Source of the DNA: Parerythrobacter aestuarii
Lineage (GTDB): Bacteria > Pseudomonadota > Alphaproteobacteria > Sphingomonadales > Sphingomonadaceae
Assembly (NCBI RefSeq): GCF_030140925.1
Contig: NZ_JARBWD010000001.1
Location: 992,001-1,056,000, forward strand
Direction: 5' to 3'
Length of the DNA stretch: 64,000 nucleotides
Positions within the stretch are counted from its first letter, which is position 1; every line of letters begins with the position of its first letter. The notes under the pieces are model-generated. The model did not search any database. It saw only the letters and a list, made by a program, of their open reading frames with translations, and was not told the origin of the DNA. Both the position numbers and the translations under genes were made by a program. Positions 1-7,901 of this stretch are shown piece after piece.

Positions 1-1
1 C

Positions 2-376
2 GAGCTCTACCAGGCCCGGTTCGAGCTCAAGATCGCCGAATGGCGCATCATGGCGGTGCTGGGCGAGGCCGAGGCGCGGACCCAGCGCGAGCTGGCGGCG
101 CTGACACTGATGGACAAGGTCGCCGTCAATCGTGCCTGCAAGGTGCTGGAGGATCGCGGGCTGGTCGGGCGCCAGCCCAATGCGCAGGACGGGCGTTCGC
201 ACCATGTCGCGCTGACCGACGAGGGCCGGGCAATCTACGGCCAGATCATGCCGCTGGCGCGCGATGTCGAGCGGCAATTGCTGGAACCCTTCACGACGAG
301 CGAGCGCGATGTCCTGCGCGACCTGCTCGGCCGCCTGCGCACGGCTGCCGGACAAATAGAAGCGGCGGAAGACTAG
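2..376 (+). CDS. MarR-family transcriptional regulator, 5' end missing
   Basis: The reading frame is open from base 2, so the gene enters the window from the left and its start is not visible. The visible 124 codons show a MarR-type winged helix: a segment reading QRELAALTLMDKVAVNRACK (recognition-helix region), then LEDRGLVGRQPNAQDGRSHHVALTDEGR (the beta wing, with the DxR motif usual in MarR), then a C-terminal dimerisation helix ending in AAED. MarR proteins are dimeric repressors or activators that often answer to phenolic ligands; the target here is unknown. It converges with the tadC gene. Family assignment is firm, specific role is not. Confidence 0.85.
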   Translation, partial: ELYQARFELKIAEWRIMAVLGEAEARTQRELAALTLMDKVAVNRACKVLEDRGLVGRQPNAQDGRSHHVALTDEGRAIYGQIMPLARDVERQLLEPFTTSERDVLRDLLGRLRTAAGQIEAAED

Positions 377-394
377 AAGCCTCCCGCCGCCGAT

Positions 395-410
395 CAGCCC
401 TTTGGGGCTG
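395..410. terminator. Short stem-loop between convergent marR-like gene and tadC
   Basis: CAGCCC and GGGCTG form a perfect 6-bp stem around a TTTG loop, in the 49-bp gap where two converging genes end. There is no run of T on either side, so it is at best a weak intrinsic terminator. Confidence 0.35.
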
Positions 411-425
411 GAGAGTTGGTGATGC

Positions 426-1424
426 CTACATCGAGAAGGCGTCGCTGATCGAACAGGCCGCCGGGCCAAGAATGACGATGAACAGCACCGGCAGGATGAA
501 CAGGATCAGTGGTACGGTCATGATCGCCGGCAGGCGCGCTGCCTTCTCTTCGGCCCGCATCATGCGCTCGTTGCGGAACTCGGCTGACAGCACGCGCAAG
601 GCCGAAGCCAGCGGCGTACCGTAGCGTTCGGTCTGCACCATGGTCGTGACCACGCCTTTGACGGCTTCAAGGTCGACGCGATAAGCGAGGTTGTCGAACG
701 CGAGCTTGCGCTCGGTCAGGAATGACAGCTCGATCGCGGTCAGGGCAAACTCGTCGCCCAGTTCCGGATAGGCGCGACCAAGTTCCTTGGCGACGCGGTT
801 GAACGCGGCGTCGACAGTGAGACCGGCCTCGGCGCAGATCACCAGCAGGTCGAGCGCGTCAGGCAAACCCTTGCGGATTGCGTCCGTGCGCTTCTTGGCG
901 ATGTTCTTGAGGTAGAGCTCGGGACCCTTGTAACCAAGGCCCAGTGCCGCACAGAGCGCGCCGTAGCGCTTCATGCTGCCCCATTGCGGGAAGAAGTCCA
1001 TCCAGTAGACGACCGTGAACACGATCAGGCCCAGCACGATCGGCAGCACAAGACGCGCACCGATGACGTAAACCGCCAGTTCCTTGTTGCGAATGCCGGC
1101 GTGGGCCAGCTTCTGCTGGATGATCTCGATCTGGCTTTGCTGCAGAACCTTCATGTTCTGCAGGGTGTCCTTGACCTTCTCAGTCGATTCCGTCTTGCGG
1201 ACCAGGCTCTGGCGCTTCTTGCCACTGGCCTTGACGATTCCGGCCTTGAGCTCGTCGCGACGCTCGTTGAGAGCCTTGACGCGCTTGGCCATAGGATCCT
1301 TGACCGTCACGGCGGCATAGATCGCCAGCATGACCGCGAGGGCTGCGATCCCGGCCAGGATCGTCCCGGCAAGGATGACATCGACACCAAGGAGCGTCGG
1401 GCCTGCGGGATTTCCGATAAGCAT
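426..1424 (-). CDS. tadC: TadC, inner-membrane platform protein of the Tad pilus
   Basis: This 332-aa protein belongs to the type II secretion F (T2SSF/GspF) family and is the second of two platform proteins that sit in the inner membrane of the Tad (tight adherence, Flp pilus) machine. An N-terminal hydrophobic segment (about residues 10-35) is followed by a charged cytoplasmic stretch, two further membrane segments near residues 120-165, the T2SSF domain (GLPDALDLLVICAEAGLTVD onward) and a C-terminal membrane helix (VPLILFILPVLFIVILGP). I chose the ATG at 1424, because it lies 14 bases beyond the tadB stop and has a GGAGG-type ribosome site; an upstream in-frame start would run into tadB. 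It is the last gene of the leftward Tad operon; no tadD follows. Confidence 0.9.
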   Translation of the reverse strand: MLIGNPAGPTLLGVDVILAGTILAGIAALAVMLAIYAAVTVKDPMAKRVKALNERRDELKAGIVKASGKKRQSLVRKTESTEKVKDTLQNMKVLQQSQIEIIQQKLAHAGIRNKELAVYVIGARLVLPIVLGLIVFTVVYWMDFFPQWGSMKRYGALCAALGLGYKGPELYLKNIAKKRTDAIRKGLPDALDLLVICAEAGLTVDAAFNRVAKELGRAYPELGDEFALTAIELSFLTERKLAFDNLAYRVDLEAVKGVVTTMVQTERYGTPLASALRVLSAEFRNERMMRAEEKAARLPAIMTVPLILFILPVLFIVILGPAACSISDAFSM

Positions 1425-1438
1425 TGTCGTCCTCCCGC

Positions 1439-2410
1439 TCAGATCTCGAAGCTGACCATCTTGGCCATGATGAATGCACCGATGCTCATCCACACCAGCC
1501 CGCCGAGCCCGGTTACGATCAGGCGCTCGTCAGTAAAGAAGCCGCCGATGTAGCTCGGGTTGATCCACCAGATCATCGTGAAAACGATAAAGGGCAGGGC
1601 ACCGACGATGTAGGCAGAGGCTTTCGATTCCGAGCTCATCGCGCGGATCTTGAGCTTCATCTGGCTACGCTTGCGAAGCACTTCCGACAGGTTGGACAGC
1701 GTCTCAGCCAGGTTACCACCGGTTTCGCGCTGGATGGCGAGCGTGATGCAGAAGAAGTTGAACTCCGGAATGCCCAACTTGTCGGCCGTGTTCTGGAGCG
1801 CTTCCTCCATCGATTTACCGATCTTGATGCGCTCGACGATGGCCTTGAATTCCACACCGACCGGGCCGGGAATTTCCTGTGCCACGACCGAAAGGGTTTC
1901 CGTCACCGGGAGACCCGAACGAAGGCCGCGGACAAGCAGTTCGATTGCGTCCGGGAACTTGGCATTGAAGTCGCCCGTCCGCTTCTTGATGAAGTAGCCC
2001 ACCACAAGGTGCGGCAATCCGGCTCCGATCACCAGGCCGACAATAAGCGACAGCAATGCGGCGCCGCTGCGCAGGTAGATGATGATGGCGATCGCCAGCG
2101 CCAAACCCAGCGAGGCATAGAAATACTGGCTGATGGTCCAGCCCTTGCCGGTGCGGTCGAGGCGGATCTCCAGCGCTTCTGCGCGTGATGTCGCGCCGGC
2201 GACCTTTTGCGCCTTTGGCTTGCGAGCCGCGATCGCCTTCTTGAGCTGCGATTCGACTTTGGTGTCGGTGCTTTCGGAATGACGGTAGCGCACGGCATTG
2301 AGGCGCCGCTGGCTTTCCTTCGCAGCCGAAGGGCCGGACAGGGCCGTGTAACCGACCACCATCAGGGCCATCAGGCCGCCTCCAAATAGCAGGAGCTGCA
2401 AAATGCTCAT
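1439..2410 (-). CDS. tadB: TadB, inner-membrane platform protein of the Tad pilus
   Basis: This 323-aa T2SSF-family protein is the partner of TadC in the pilus base. It has an N-terminal membrane anchor (about residues 3-25), a basic linker rich in Lys and Arg, a pair of membrane segments at about 95-140, the T2SSF domain (FPDAIELLVRGLRSGLPVTE..., then QRETGGNLAETLSNLS, the hallmark of the family) and two C-terminal membrane helices. In other Tad loci the cpaF/tadA ATPase gene lies directly upstream; here the gene upstream is cpaE, only 78 bases away. The ATPase that should dock on this protein must be encoded elsewhere, or the system is incomplete. Confidence 0.92.
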   Translation of the reverse strand: MSILQLLLFGGGLMALMVVGYTALSGPSAAKESQRRLNAVRYRHSESTDTKVESQLKKAIAARKPKAQKVAGATSRAEALEIRLDRTGKGWTISQYFYASLGLALAIAIIIYLRSGAALLSLIVGLVIGAGLPHLVVGYFIKKRTGDFNAKFPDAIELLVRGLRSGLPVTETLSVVAQEIPGPVGVEFKAIVERIKIGKSMEEALQNTADKLGIPEFNFFCITLAIQRETGGNLAETLSNLSEVLRKRSQMKLKIRAMSSESKASAYIVGALPFIVFTMIWWINPSYIGGFFTDERLIVTGLGGLVWMSIGAFIMAKMVSFEI

Positions 2411-2450
2411 GCGCTTACTGCCTTTCCCGTACTCACGTCACATTCTGGCG

Positions 2451-2471
2451 GGCGGGGCTGGTTGCCCCGCC
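2451..2471. other. Perfect GC-rich stem-loop between cpaE and tadB
   Basis: GGCGGGGC and GCCCCGCC form a perfect 8-bp stem around a 5-base loop. No T-run follows on the minus strand, so it is not a typical terminator; it could stabilise or process the pilus mRNA, or be a scar at the site where cpaF normally lies. Confidence 0.6.
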
Positions 2472-2488
2472 GCCTTGGTTCTGCAGGC

Positions 2489-3772
2489 CTATTCAGCGGT
2501 TGCTTTCTCGGCTGCAGGACTCTTCTTCTTGAGCAGCGACTTGAAGTCGAAGCTGCCAAGCAGCGACTTCTTCTGCGGTTCGTCGCCATCGCCTTCTTCG
2601 TCACTGACGCCGATGATGCGTTCAGAGAGCTGGCGGATGACCTGGCTCGACTTTGCGCTGGGATTGGCGTCTGCGAAGACCTGGCCCAGCTTGGCTGCAT
2701 TGGCGGCCGACTTCGAATCATAGGGAATCGTGAAGTCGATGCTGCGTTCGATCGAGGCTTCGAAATCAGATTTGCTGATCTCGACGGCACCAGTCTGCAC
2801 CTTGTTGGCGACGATCAACGGCTGCGCATGGGCAGCGTTGGTCTTGAGCCAGGACAGCAGGCGGATCGTGTCGCGCGCCGAAGCGAGCGTCATTTCCGTT
2901 GCCAGCACCACGACGTTCACGTCAGCGAGCAAGTGCGGGAAATTGATCAGCATGTTGCGCGGCAGATCGATGACGGTCATTTCGAACGCCTGGCGGAATT
3001 CTTCCTCCAGCTGCACGAAGGCCGAACCATCGGTCATCAGCGGCGAATTGATCGGGGCCTCCGCCGAGAGGATGGCGAGGTTGTCGTTGGCGCGGATCAT
3101 GGCGCGTTCGATGAACAGACCATCGATACGGCTCGGGTTGTCGATCGCATCGGTCAGCCCGCGACCCGGCTCGAGGTCTAGCGCGAGCGCACCGGTGCCG
3201 AAGTGCACATCGAGATCGAGCAGTGCGGTCGGCATCTTGTGATCGTCGCTGAACAACCATGCGAGGGAGGTCGAAAGCATCGACGCACCCACGCCGCCTC
3301 GCGTGCCGACGACAGCGGTCGAGATGTGGCGTTTGACCGCATCGGGATCAGCGTTCTTCGGCGCAGCGAACACGGCCTGGGCCTGGTTCAACGCGTCGCG
3401 CAGCTGTCCGGCAGAAAGCGGCTTCAGCAGGTAGTCGTGAATGCCGCTCGCGAGCAGGTCGCGATAAAGGCGCACGTCATTGACCTGTCCGATGGCGACC
3501 ACCACCGTACCGGGTTCGCACACCTCGGCGAGGGCGTTGATGTCGTTGAGCGGGTCACCGCTTTCCGACAAATCGACCATCAGGATGTTCGGACTGGCCG
3601 AGACCGACAGGGATTGGACCGCGTTGCGCAGGCCGCCCTTGTTGCACTTTTCCGGCTGCCAGCCCATCTCGATGACCACCGGGCGCAGGATGTCCAGCGC
3701 GGTGTCGTCGCAGATGTAGGCGGCAAAAGGATCACGATTGCCGGGCATACCGGCGTTCCAGGGCGCGTTCAT
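2489..3772 (-). CDS. cpaE: CpaE/TadZ, ParA/MinD-like pilus localisation ATPase
   Basis: This 427-aa protein combines an N-terminal receiver-like domain (about residues 20-130; VDLSESGDPL and YLLKPLSAGQLRDAL resemble the phosphorylation and alpha-5 regions of response regulators) with a MinD/ParA-type ATPase domain (about 150-390; LLDLDVHFGTGALALDLEP, then VIDLPRNM). Family members place the Tad pilus at its site in the cell. The Walker A region reads GTRGGVGASMLST: the deviant motif KGGVGKT has lost both lysines, as in several TadZ proteins that bind ATP weakly. The start ATG overlaps the cpaD stop by one base (TGATG), so the two are coupled. The C-terminal tail is Lys- and Ala-rich. Confidence 0.9.
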   Translation of the reverse strand: MNAPWNAGMPGNRDPFAAYICDDTALDILRPVVIEMGWQPEKCNKGGLRNAVQSLSVSASPNILMVDLSESGDPLNDINALAEVCEPGTVVVAIGQVNDVRLYRDLLASGIHDYLLKPLSAGQLRDALNQAQAVFAAPKNADPDAVKRHISTAVVGTRGGVGASMLSTSLAWLFSDDHKMPTALLDLDVHFGTGALALDLEPGRGLTDAIDNPSRIDGLFIERAMIRANDNLAILSAEAPINSPLMTDGSAFVQLEEEFRQAFEMTVIDLPRNMLINFPHLLADVNVVVLATEMTLASARDTIRLLSWLKTNAAHAQPLIVANKVQTGAVEISKSDFEASIERSIDFTIPYDSKSAANAAKLGQVFADANPSAKSSQVIRQLSERIIGVSDEEGDGDEPQKKSLLGSFDFKSLLKKKSPAAEKATAE

Positions 3773-4425
3773 CAGTTGTTTCCTCCTCCGCCGGTCCCGC
3801 CACCGGGCAGGTTGCCAGTGATGCCTTCAGGGGCCTTTTCACGATATGCTTCAACGGCTTGCGACGAACGTCGAACGTAGGTTTCGCCAGAGCCCTTATC
3901 GCCGTTCACGAGATCTTCCGGATCCGCGACCATCGCCGCGAGGTTGGAGTTGATCGAACAGCCGTATCCGGGCTGGGTACCGTTGGTGAAGTTCATCTCG
4001 GACTGGACCGACCAATCGGGGCAGCCAGGCACCGAAGCGCTCGAACGAGTGATGACCACACGGGCGGAACCCGGCTGGACATAGCCTGAAGTGACCGGTG
4101 CACCGTCGCTGACCAGCAGGCCATAACGGCCCGCCAGTGCTGCAATCGAATCCTTGGTAGCAGAGCTCATCATCGGATCTTCGATCGAGACGCGGTCACC
4201 ATAACGCAGGTCCATCGCTTCGAACCATCCGGCCAGCCGCTGCTGTTCCGGGATGGAAAGGCCACCAGCGCCGGTCTGGACGTCGAGCGTATAGTTGGTG
4301 CGTTCGACCACCGGCTGCTTCGTGCTGTAGAGCGTGGCGTTCTGCGGCATGCCGCCGCAGGCCGCGAGGGCGAAGCTGAGACCAATGGTAAGGGCCCCTG
4401 CGAACTTGGTTTTCTGGGTGCGCAT
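3772..4425 (-). CDS. cpaD: CpaD-family pilus assembly lipoprotein
   Basis: This 217-aa exported protein is a CpaD-family component of the Tad pilus, thought to support the outer-membrane secretin. The N-terminus MRTQKTKFAGALTIGL leads into FALAACGG, a lipoprotein signal with the lipid-acceptor Cys about residue 23. A later segment (DWSVQSEMNFTNGTQPGYGC) fits the CpaD motif WSxxxNFxNxxxPxxGC. The ATG at 4425 is preferred over a GTG at 4443 because AGGAAGG lies about 8 bases upstream of the ATG. The tail is Gly/Asn-rich. It sits between cpaC and cpaE. Confidence 0.88.
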   Translation of the reverse strand: MRTQKTKFAGALTIGLSFALAACGGMPQNATLYSTKQPVVERTNYTLDVQTGAGGLSIPEQQRLAGWFEAMDLRYGDRVSIEDPMMSSATKDSIAALAGRYGLLVSDGAPVTSGYVQPGSARVVITRSSASVPGCPDWSVQSEMNFTNGTQPGYGCSINSNLAAMVADPEDLVNGDKGSGETYVRRSSQAVEAYREKAPEGITGNLPGGGTGGGGNN

Positions 4426-4443
4426 TGCTTTCACCTTCCTCAC

Positions 4444-6000
4444 TTAGAGACTGAAGCCCGGCGTCGCGGCGGCGGTGCGCTCGCTACGCTTGGAGTCACT
4501 GGATTTCTTGTCCGCCTTGCTTTCGGCCTGACGTGGCGAGGTCGGCAGGACAGCGCCCGGCTCGATGCGCGAAACATCGGGCGGCGTGCCATCACGATCG
4601 ACAGCCGAAGGCTTGGGGCGGCCTGCTTCGTAGGTCGCACCGTTTTGCTGGTAGCCGAGCACGCGTCCCACCTCGTTCGGGCTCTGATAGCCGTCAGTCG
4701 GCAGGACGATGTCGTTGGCGTTCACCGGCTTCACGAGATAAGGCGTGACGATGATCACCAGCTCGGTCTCGCCGCGGCGGAACGAGGAAGACCGGAACAG
4801 GTTGCCCAGGATCGGAACGTCGCCAAGGCCCGGGGCCTTGCTGACCGAATTCTGCGCCCGGTTGCTCATCAGGCCGGCAATCATGAAGCTCTGTCCCGAG
4901 CCCAGTTCAACTGTGGTTTCTGCCCGCCGGGTCGTGATGGCAGGGATCAGCTGGTTGGCACTGAAGTCCAGTTCCGACACTTCCGAACGCACGCGCATCG
5001 AAATGCGACCATTGTCCAGGACCACCGGGGCATAGGCTAGGCTGATGCCGTAGGGCTTGAACTGGATAGCAGTCGTGCCGAGGCCAGCCGATTGCTCGTA
5101 GGGGTATTCACCCCCGGCAAGGAATTCGGCCGTTTCGCCCGAAAGGGCGGTCAGGTTGGGCTGCGACAGCGTGGTCAGCAGGCCGGTGTCTTCTGCCAGA
5201 TCGATGGCCGCGCCAATGTCGAGACCAAGGAACTTGGTGAAACCGGAGATCGTGCTGCCCGAAGTCGGGATGGTCGAAACCACCGTCGTTCCGTCCGAGC
5301 CACTGGTAACGCCGGTGAACACTTCGCCGCCGACATTCCACTGCGGAATGGCCGTCCGGGTCGAATTGCCGACACCGCCACGGAAACCGCTCGAGGAGTC
5401 GAAGGTAGCGAGGTTCGCACCGATCACGCGGGCGAAGTTGCGGTTCACTTCAGCAAAGCGGACCTGCAAATTGACCTGCAGCGGCGTCGCCATCTTGAGA
5501 CGGCTGATGACATTGGCGTTGTCGCCGAGGAAAGCCGACACCAGACGTTCGGCTTCCGCCACGTCTTCCGGCGACGAGACCGTGCCGGTCAGCAGCACCG
5601 TATTCGTTCCCATGGTAGCGGTCGCGATTTTCGCTTCCGGCATCGCCAGCGACAGCATCTGGTCGAGGCTGTCGATGTTGGAGCCGACGCGAACATTGGC
5701 AGCCCAGATCACATCGCCCGCCGAGTTGCTGGCATAGATGGTGGTTTCGCCACCGGCCTTGCCGAATACGTAGAGCTGGCGTTGCGACTTGACCTGCACG
5801 TCTGCGATGGCCTCGTTGGCAATGAAGACGTCGGTCATGGAACCGGGAATGCTGATCAGTTCGCCGCGACCGATCGACAGGACCACATCCTGCGACGGCT
5901 TCACGACCGACTGGGCGTTCGCCAGGCTGGCCGGACCAGCTGCCAGCGGCAGCGTGGCAAGGCTCAACATCAGAGCTTTGGCAATCAGGCGACGTTTCAT
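4444..6000 (-). CDS. cpaC: CpaC/RcpA, outer-membrane secretin of the Tad pilus
   Basis: This 518-aa protein forms the outer-membrane channel through which the Flp fibre passes. A Sec signal peptide (about residues 1-30, ending ASLANAQS) is followed by the pilus-specific N-terminal domain (VLSIGRGELISIPGSMTDVFIAN), a BON-like domain (about 120-165) and the secretin domain (about 200-430), with conserved stretches VNLQVRFAEVNR, TLSQPNLTALSGETAEFLAGGE and GSGQSFMIAGLMSNRAQNSVSKAPGLGDVP. The last about 100 residues are a low-complexity polar tail. The ATG at 6000 is chosen because AAGGGG precedes it and the signal peptide begins there; an upstream in-frame ATG would overlap cpaB. Confidence 0.93.
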   Translation of the reverse strand: MKRRLIAKALMLSLATLPLAAGPASLANAQSVVKPSQDVVLSIGRGELISIPGSMTDVFIANEAIADVQVKSQRQLYVFGKAGGETTIYASNSAGDVIWAANVRVGSNIDSLDQMLSLAMPEAKIATATMGTNTVLLTGTVSSPEDVAEAERLVSAFLGDNANVISRLKMATPLQVNLQVRFAEVNRNFARVIGANLATFDSSSGFRGGVGNSTRTAIPQWNVGGEVFTGVTSGSDGTTVVSTIPTSGSTISGFTKFLGLDIGAAIDLAEDTGLLTTLSQPNLTALSGETAEFLAGGEYPYEQSAGLGTTAIQFKPYGISLAYAPVVLDNGRISMRVRSEVSELDFSANQLIPAITTRRAETTVELGSGQSFMIAGLMSNRAQNSVSKAPGLGDVPILGNLFRSSSFRRGETELVIIVTPYLVKPVNANDIVLPTDGYQSPNEVGRVLGYQQNGATYEAGRPKPSAVDRDGTPPDVSRIEPGAVLPTSPRQAESKADKKSSDSKRSERTAAATPGFSL

Positions 6001-6080
6001 GGTGTTGCCCCTTGGCTGTGTGGGTGCCGATTTCGATTGGCGGCGAAGGTGTGCGGTTGTCTGCGTTGTCATGTTTGGCC

Positions 6081-7190
6081 TCACCGGATCATTGCGCCGG
6101 AAGCCGCCGGAACGGTCTTCGCTGCTTCGTCGAGGCCCTGGCGCTGGCCGGACAGGATCCGGCCGGTTGCACCCACTTCGACGTCGGTGGTCTGCTTGCC
6201 ACGGGTGACGCGGACGGTCGGGACCGAGCGTACCACGACCTGGCCATCGATGCCGCCGTTCTTCCGCGCGGTTTCGATGAAGGCTGCAGCAGCTTCCTGG
6301 GCTTTCTCTTCCTTGCTCTTGGGCAGGGACGAATTCTGAAAGCGCGAGACATCGCCGCCGGTGACATAAGAGGTCGGCCCGTCGTTCGGGGCATTCATAG
6401 CCGCCTGCAGGATCTTCTCTTCTTCTTCCGGCGAAGCGCCATCCGGGATCTTGACGTCACCCGAAGCGATAGCCCGTTCGAGTTCGGCCTGGTTGTCGGC
6501 GATCGAGCGAAGCGCAAGGCTAAGCGTGCCGATCGTCTGGGCCACAGCGACCTTCTCTGCGATCTTCGGCGTCACTTCGAGGGTGACGGTGCGGAAAGCG
6601 CGGACGACAGTCTTGCCGTTCTCATTGGTGGTCTGGTCGGTGCGCTGGTCGGTGGCAAGGACGCGCAGGTTGCGCAGGATGGTCTCGGTAGCCTTGAGGC
6701 CGCCTTCATCACCCTTGACCGCCTGGGTCAGCATCAGGTCGACGCGGTCGCCCGGGAACACGAAGCCGGCAACACCGGTGTTGGCGGAAACCGGGACGGT
6801 GATGGCGCGCATGCCCGGGCCGAGAGCCGCAGCGAGGAAGCCGCGGTCGCCGGGGCTCACCAGCGAGCCTTGGGTAACAGGCTCACCGGCCGTCACCTGG
6901 AAGCGCACGACAGTGCCGAGCAGTTGCGTGATGTCGGATTCGCCTTCGATGAAGTAAGCGTCCTGCACCAGCTCTTCCGGCCATTTCTGGAAACCGAGGG
7001 CGTCGGCGGTAATGATGGTACCGACCGGCAGGCTGCGCTGGGCAACCAGTACCTTCGGACCCTGCGGTTCCTGGACCGCGGCTTCCGCCTGCGGCGCAGA
7101 GGCCCCTGCAAACATGCTACGGGCCGCCAAGGCGGTGCCTACCGCAATGATCAGCGCTGCGAGCAGCAGAACCAGTTTCTTCCTGTCCAT
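6081..7190 (-). CDS. cpaB: CpaB/RcpC, periplasmic Tad pilus assembly protein with SAF domain
   Basis: This 369-aa protein has an uncleaved-looking N-terminal anchor (MDRKKLVLLLAALIIAVGTALAA, first 23 residues) and then a SAF domain (about 50-115; VLVAQRSLPVGTIITADAL and GEPVTQGSLV) followed by the RcpC/CpaB domain (MRAITVPVSANTGVAGFVFPGDRVDLML). The family acts in the periplasm with the secretin. I chose the ATG at 7190; a TTG three codons upstream sits too close to the GGGGG ribosome site. The tail (about 280-369) is variable and carries the KEEKAQEAAAAF stretch. Confidence 0.9.
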   Translation of the reverse strand: MDRKKLVLLLAALIIAVGTALAARSMFAGASAPQAEAAVQEPQGPKVLVAQRSLPVGTIITADALGFQKWPEELVQDAYFIEGESDITQLLGTVVRFQVTAGEPVTQGSLVSPGDRGFLAAALGPGMRAITVPVSANTGVAGFVFPGDRVDLMLTQAVKGDEGGLKATETILRNLRVLATDQRTDQTTNENGKTVVRAFRTVTLEVTPKIAEKVAVAQTIGTLSLALRSIADNQAELERAIASGDVKIPDGASPEEEEKILQAAMNAPNDGPTSYVTGGDVSRFQNSSLPKSKEEKAQEAAAAFIETARKNGGIDGQVVVRSVPTVRVTRGKQTTDVEVGATGRILSGQRQGLDEAAKTVPAASGAMIR

Positions 7191-7277
7191 GGCTATCAAG
7201 CCCCCTTCAATCGGTCCCGCAAACAGCGCGGGCAGGTATGGTTGCCGTGGTTACGGCCCCAATGGTTAAAATCGGGT

Positions 7278-7778
7278 TCACCCCGCTGCACCGGTGTGGC
7301 CGAGCGCAGTTGCAGTGAGCGGAAAGTATTCAGTCGAGAGGATCCACAGCCCGGCCGCGGAGATGGCGACGCCATAAGGGATGGCCAGCCGATCCTTTTG
7401 CCGACGCATGAAATGCCACATGCCGAACAACAGGGTCAGCACACCGCCAACCAGCGCCATGATGATCACGAGTTTGAGAAACAGGGCGGGCGCAATCCAC
7501 AAGGCGAGAGCCGTCAGCAACTTGACGTCACCGCCTCCCATCCAGCGCAGCGCAAACAGGCCGGCACAGATGAAGAAGGTTACAACGGCGACTCCGAACT
7601 GCCACGCAACGTCAGGCCACAGGGCCAGGCCGCTGGACCACCAGAATAGCGGAGCAGCCAGCGCAATGCCGGCATTGAGCCAGTTGTCGATCTGGCGGCG
7701 CTTCAAGTCCGTGAACGCGGCAACCAGTAGTGCGATTGCCAAGGCCACGAGCAGCCCGTAGTGGAGATATTCCAGCAT
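7278..7778 (-). CDS. cpaA: CpaA, prepilin peptidase (A24 family) of the Tad pilus
   Basis: This 166-aa membrane protein is an A24 aspartic peptidase that removes the leader from Flp pilin. It has about five to six membrane segments. The two catalytic aspartates can be seen: the first in AAFTDLKRRQIDNWLN (residue about 24) and the second in RWMGGGDVKLLTALALW, the GGGDxK motif of TadV/CpaA enzymes. The ATG at 7778 has AGGGGA about 8 bases upstream. It is the first gene of the leftward operon. No flp pilin gene lies between it and the divergent hydrolase gene, although pilin genes commonly sit at this position. Confidence 0.92.
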   Translation of the reverse strand: MLEYLHYGLLVALAIALLVAAFTDLKRRQIDNWLNAGIALAAPLFWWSSGLALWPDVAWQFGVAVVTFFICAGLFALRWMGGGDVKLLTALALWIAPALFLKLVIIMALVGGVLTLLFGMWHFMRRQKDRLAIPYGVAISAAGLWILSTEYFPLTATALGHTGAAG

Positions 7779-7786
7779 TGATTTCC

Positions 7787-7807
7787 CCTGTGATCCCCCT
7801 TCACAGG
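7787..7807. promoter_or_regulatory. Inverted repeat at the head of the cpa operon
   Basis: CCTGTGA and TCACAGG are perfect inverted arms around 7 bases. The core TGTGA...TCACA resembles a CRP/FNR-type operator with a spacer one base longer than usual. On the minus strand its right arm runs into the cpaA ribosome site, so an RNA hairpin controlling translation is an alternative. Confidence 0.45.
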
Positions 7808-7901
7808 TGCCGGTGCTACAGATCATCACTTACCAAAAAGTAACCAACGCCAGAGGTGCGCCATTAGCCATCCGCACAAATCCGGTTCTAACCCTGATCC
7901 G

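Noticed and set aside
2411-2488. Remnant of cpaF between cpaE and tadB.
   Set aside because: Only 78 bases remain and no frame gives Walker or Asp-box residues; nothing of the ATPase can be seen.
5092-7649. Long plus-strand open frames opposite cpaC and cpaB.
   Set aside because: They are Arg/His-rich antisense frames over well-supported minus-strand pilus genes.
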